From Tubulanus polymorphus (taxonomy: Eukaryota > Nemertea > Palaeonemertea > Tubulaniformes > Tubulanidae), in the NCBI RefSeq assembly GCF_964204645.1, contig NC_134025.1:30844001-30908000 (forward strand): 64,000 nt of DNA, given 5' to 3'. This document shows positions 59,690 through 64,000 of this stretch, one piece after another. Numbering within the stretch: position 1 is the stretch's first letter; each line of letters begins with the position of its first letter. The notes below the pieces were generated by a model that was given only the letters and a program-made list of their open reading frames with translations, searched no databases and was not told where the DNA came from. The position numbers were made by a program, and so were the translations under genes.

Positions 59690-62600
59690 AGGGAGGAGAG
59701 GGAGGTTGAGGGAGGGAGGTTGAGGGAGGGAGGTTGAGGGAGGGAGGTTGAGGCGAGGGAGGTTGAGGCGAGGGAGGTTGAGGGAGGGAGGTTGAGGCGA
59801 GGGAGGTTAAGGGAGGGAGGTTGAGGAAGGGAGGTTGAGGCGAGGGAGGTTGAAGAGAGGGAGGTTGAGGCGAGGGAGGTTGAGGGAGGTTGAGGCGAGG
59901 GAGGTTGAGGCGAGGGAGGTTGAGGGAGGGAGGTTGAGGGAGGGAGGTTGAGGCGAGAGAGGTTGAGGCGAGGGAGGTTGAGGGAGGGAGGTTGAGGAAG
60001 GGAGGTTGAGGGAGGGAGGTTGAGGGAGGGAGGTTGAGGGAGGGAGGTTGAGGCGAGGGAGGTTGAGGCGAGGGAGGTTGAGGGAGGGAGGTTGAGGCGA
60101 GGGAGGTTGAGGCGAGGGAGGTTGAGGGAGGGTGGTTGAGGCGAGGGAGGTTGAGGCGAGGGAGGTTGAGGCGAGGGAGGTTGAGGCGAGGGAGGTTGAG
60201 GGAGGGAGGTTGAGGGAGGGTGGTTGAGGGAGGGTGGTTGAGGCGAGGGAGGTTGAGGGAGGGTGGTTGAGGCGAGGGAGGTTGAGGCGAGGGAGGTTGA
60301 GGGAGGGAGGTTGAGGAAGGGAGGTTGAGGGAGGGAGGTTGAGGCGAGGGAGGTTGAGGCGAGGGAGGTTGAGGGAGGGAGGTTGAGGGAGGGTGGTTGA
60401 GGCGAGGGAGGTTGAGGCGAGGGAGGTTGAGGGAGGGAGGTTGAGGGAGGGAGGTTGAGGGAGGGAGGTTAAGGGAGGGAGGTTGAGGGAGGGAGGTTGA
60501 GGGAGGGTGGTTGAGGCGAGGGAGGTTGAGGCGAGGGAGGTTGAGGGAGGGAGGTTGAGGGAGGGAGGTTGAGGGAGGGAGGTTAAGGGAGGGAGGTTGA
60601 GGGAGGGAGGTTGAGGCGAGGGAGGTTGAGGCGAGGGAGGTTGAGGGAGGGAGGTTGAGGCGAGGGAGGTTGAGGGAGGGTGGTTGAGGCGAGGGAGGTT
60701 GAGGCGAGGGAGGTTGAGGCGAGGGAGGTTGAGGCGAGGGAGGTTGAGGGAGGGAGGTTGAGGGAGGGAGGTTGAGGGAGGGTGGTTGAGGCGAGGGAGG
60801 TTGAGGCGAGGGAGGTTGAGGGAGGGAGGTTGAGGGAGGGAGGTTGAGGGAGGGTGGTTGAGGCGAGGGAGGTTGAGGCGAGGGAGGTTGAGGGAGGGAG
60901 GTTGAGGGAGGGAGGTTGAGGGAGGGAGGTTAAGGGAGGGAGGTTGAGGGAGGGAGGTTGAGGCGAGGGAGGTTGAGGCGAGGGAGGTTGAGGGAGGGAG
61001 GTTGAGGCGAGGGAGGTTGAGGGAGGGTGGTTGAGGCGAGGGAGGTTGAGGCGAGGGAGGTTGAGGCGAGGGAGGTTGAGGGAGGGAGGTTGAGGCGAGG
61101 GAGGTTGAGGCGAGGGAGGTTGAGGCGAGGGAGGTTGAGGGAGGGAGGTTGAGGGAGGGAGGTTGAGGGAGGGTGGTTGAGGCGAGGGAGGTTGAGGCGA
61201 GGGAGGTTGAGGCGAGGGAGGTTGAGGCGAGGGAGGTTGAGGGAGGGAGGTTGAGGGAGGGTGGTTGAGGGAGGGTGGTTGAGGCGAGGGAGGTTGAGGG
61301 AGGGTGGTTGAGGCGAGGGAGGTTGAGGCGAGGGAGGTTGAGGGAGGGAGGTTGAGGAAGGGAGGTTGAGGGAGGGAGGTTGAGGCGAGGGAGGTTGAGG
61401 CGAGGGAGGTTGAGGGAGGGAGGTTGAGGGAGGGTGGTTGAGGCGAGGGAGGTTGAGGCGAGGGAGGTTGAGGGAGGGAGGTTGAGGGAGGGAGGTTGAG
61501 GGAGGGAGGTTAAGGGAGGGAGGTTGAGGGAGGGAGGTTGAGGGAGGGTGGTTGAGGCGAGGGAGGTTGAGGCGAGGGAGGTTGAGGGAGGGAGGTTGAG
61601 GGAGGGAGGTTGAGGGAGGGAGGTTAAGGGAGGGAGGTTGAGGGAGGGAGGTTGAGGCGAGGGAGGTTGAGGCGAGGGAGGTTGAGGGAGGGAGGTTGAG
61701 GCGAGGGAGGTTGAGGGAGGGTGGTTGAGGCGAGGGAGGTTGAGGCGAGGGAGGTTGAGGCGAGGGAGGTTGAGGCGAGGGAGGTTGAGGGAGGGAGGTT
61801 GAGGGAGGGAGGTTGAGGGAGGGTGGTTGAGGCGAGGGAGGTTGAGGCGAGGGAGGTTGAGGGAGGGAGGTTGAGGGAGGGAGGTTGAGGGAGGGTGGTT
61901 GAGGCGAGGGAGGTTGAGGCGAGGGAGGTTGAGGGAGGGAGGTTGAGGGAGGGAGGTTGAGGGAGGGAGGTTAAGGGAGGGAGGTTGAGGGAGGGAGGTT
62001 GAGGCGAGGGAGGTTGAGGCGAGGGAGGTTGAGGGAGGGAGGTTGAGGCGAGGGAGGTTGAGGGAGGGTGGTTGAGGCGAGGGAGGTTGAGGCGAGGGAG
62101 GTTGAGGCGAGGGAGGTTGAGGGAGGGAGGTTGAGGCGAGGGAGGTTGAGGCGAGGGAGGTTGAGGCGAGGGAGGTTGAGGGAGGGAGGTTGAGGGAGGG
62201 AGGTTGAGGGAGGGTGGTTGAGGCGAGGGAGGTTGAGGCGAGGGAGGTTGAGGGAGGGAGGTTGAGGGAGGGAGGTTGAGGGAGGGTGGTTGAGGCGAGG
62301 GAGGTTGAGGCGAGGGAGGTTGAGGGAGGGTGGTTGAGGCGAGGGAGGTTGAGGCGAGGGAGGTTGAGGGAGGGAGGTTGAGGGAGGGTGGTTGAGGTGA
62401 GGAAGGTTGAGGGAGGGAGGTTGAGGGAGGGAGGTTGAGGGAGGGAGGTTGAGGGAGGGAGGTTGAGGGAGGGAGGTTGAGGGAGGGTGGTTGAGGCGAG
62501 GGAGGTTGAGGCGAGGGAGGTTGAGGGAGGGTGGTTGAGGCGAGGGAGGTTGAGGCGAGGGAGGTTGAGGGAGGGAGGTTGAGGGAGGGAGGTTGAGGGA

Positions 62601-63925
62601 GGGTGGTTGAGGTGAGGAAGGTTGAGGGAGGGAGGTTGAGGGAGGGAGGTTGAGGCGAGGGAGGTTGAGGCGAGGGAGGTTGAGGGAGGGAGGTTGAGGC
62701 GAGGGAGGTTGAGGGAGGGAGGTTGAGGCGAGGGAGGTTGAGGCGAGGGAGGTTGAGGGAGGGAGGTTGAGGCGAGGGAGGTTGAGGGAGGGAGGTTGAG
62801 GCGAGGGAGGTTGAGGGAGGGTGGTTGAGGCGAGGGAGGTTGAGGCGAGGGAGGTTGAGGCGAGGGAGGTTGAGGCGAGGGAGGTTGAGGGAGGGAGGTT
62901 GAGGCGAGGGAGGTTGAGGCGAGGGAGGTTGAGGGAGGGAGGTTGAGGCGAGGGAGGTTGAGGGAGGGAGGTTGAGGCGAGGGAGGTTGAGGGAGGGAGG
63001 TTGAGGCGAGGGAGGTTGAGGGAGGGAGGTTGAGGCGAGGGAGGTTGAGGGAGGGAAGTTGAGGCGAGGGAGGTTGAGGCGAGGGAGGTTGAGGCGAGGG
63101 AGGTTGAGGCGAGGGAGGTTGAGGCGAGGGAGGTTGAGGGAGGGAGGTTAAGGGAGGGAGGTTGAGGCGAGGGAGGTTGAGGGAGGGAGGTTAAGGGAGG
63201 GAGGTTGAGGCGAGGGAGGTTGAGGGAGGGAAGTTGAGGCGAGGGAGGTTGAGGCGAGGGAGGTTGAGGCGAGGGAGGTTGAGGCGAGGGAGGTTGAGGC
63301 GAGGGAGGTTGAGGGAGGGTGGTTGAGGCGAGGGAGGTTGAGGCGAGGGAGGTTGAGGCGAGGGAGGTTGAGGCGAGGGAGGTTGAGGGAGGGAGGTTGA
63401 GGCGAGGGAGGTTGAGGCGAGGGAGGTTGAGGGAGGGAGGTTGAGGCGAGGGAGGTTGAGGGAGGGAGGTTGAGGCGAGGGAGGTTGAGGGAGGGAGGTT
63501 GAGGCGAGGGAGGTTGAGGGAGGGAGGTTGAGGCGAGGGAGGTTGAGGCGAGGGAGGTTGAGGCGAGGGAGGTTGAGGGAGGGAGGTTGAGGGAGGGAGG
63601 TTGAGGGAGGGTGGTTGAGGCGAGGGAGGTTGAGGCGAGGGAGGTTGAGGCGAGGGAGGTTGAGGGAGGGAGGTTGAGGCGAGGGAGGTTGAGGGAGGGA
63701 GGTTGAGGCGAGGGAGGTTGAGGGAGGGAGGTTGAGGGAGGGAGGTTAAGGGAGGGAGGTTGAGGGAGGGAAGTTGAGGCGAGGGAGGTTGAGGCGAGGG
63801 AGGTTGAGGGAGGGAGGTTGAGGGAGGGAGGTTGAGGGAGGGAGGTTAAGGGAGGGAGGTTGAGGCGAGGGAGGTTGAGGGAGGGAGGGAGGTTGAGGGA
63901 GGGAGGTTAAGGGAGGGAGGGGAGA
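59690..63925. repeat. 4.2-kb G-rich minisatellite, 14/15-bp units
   Basis: About 290 units of three main kinds: gttgagggagggag (14 bp), gttgaggcgagggag (15 bp) and gttgagggagggtg (14 bp), with rarer gaagg and taaggg variants. The plus strand is almost free of C except for the single C in the 15-bp form. Long blocks recur in the same order of unit types: the gaggaagg marker with its neighbours at 60311 reappears at 61352, offset 1041 bp. This is a higher-order structure. Runs of ggg separated by short spacers could form G-quadruplexes. Confidence 0.97.
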
Positions 63926-64000
63926 GGACTTCAACGTTTCAAGTTATCAGTAGATGTTGTATCTAAAAAGTGTTTACTTTCCACACTAAAATATCATGTT
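63926..64000. other. Window end, non-repetitive flank
   Basis: 75 bp of unique AT-rich sequence after the minisatellite. Nothing recognised. Confidence 0.6.

Noticed and set aside
59690-63925. Possible CRISPR-like or centromeric array
   Set aside because: No unique spacers between constant repeats; units of 14-15 bp run head to tail. The genome is animal. Centromere function cannot be judged from 4 kb.

Overview
This is animal nuclear DNA: AT-rich, with intron-rich housekeeping genes, GT-AG splice sites, long introns and many minisatellites. The gene content points to an invertebrate, most plausibly a lophotrochozoan: orphan peptide-type GPCRs without introns, an apolipoprotein-D-like lipocalin and lineage-specific membrane proteins. 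The species cannot be named from the sequence. All gene models were read by eye from splice signals and reading-frame continuity, without any database search.

Layout. 1-23464 is a conserved housekeeping block. It holds the 3' end of exportin-1 (XPO1, +), about 10.9 kb of repeat-rich intergenic DNA, SRP54 (-) and STIP1/Hop (+) head to head across about 0.9 kb, then POLE2 (-, 23464-26674) convergent with STIP1. From 26.7 to 33.2 kb is a recent tandem segmental duplication carrying two almost identical single-exon GPCR genes (-), with a broken GPCR 3' end beside them. At 33.8-35.5 kb is a five-exon secreted lipocalin (+). At 35.9-39.0 kb is a small membrane protein with one Ig domain (-).

The most distinctive part is 39.4-53.2 kb. 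It holds two paralogous genes (-) for type II membrane proteins. Each has a cytoplasmic tail with NPxY tyrosine motifs, one transmembrane helix, an extracellular SEA domain with a GSVIV autoproteolysis-type site, and then exon-encoded cysteine-rich modules. Both have a repetitive stalk at the same place inside the first module, but the repeats are unrelated: about 60 copies of a 9-residue unit in one gene, Ser/Arg-rich repeats in the other. A third, more diverged GPCR lies between the two genes. I do not recognise this architecture as a named family, and it is the best candidate here for something undescribed.

At 54.3-57.2 kb is the C-terminal part of a URB1-like ribosome-biogenesis protein (-). 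At 58.1-59.0 kb is a small single-pass membrane protein with an acidic tyrosine-containing tail (+). It is followed by a 23-bp minisatellite and then a 4.2-kb G-rich 14/15-bp minisatellite that nearly reaches the window end. Short inverted-repeat elements (MITE-like) and a dispersed motif of the ggatccagttccacag type are scattered through introns and intergenic DNA on both strands.
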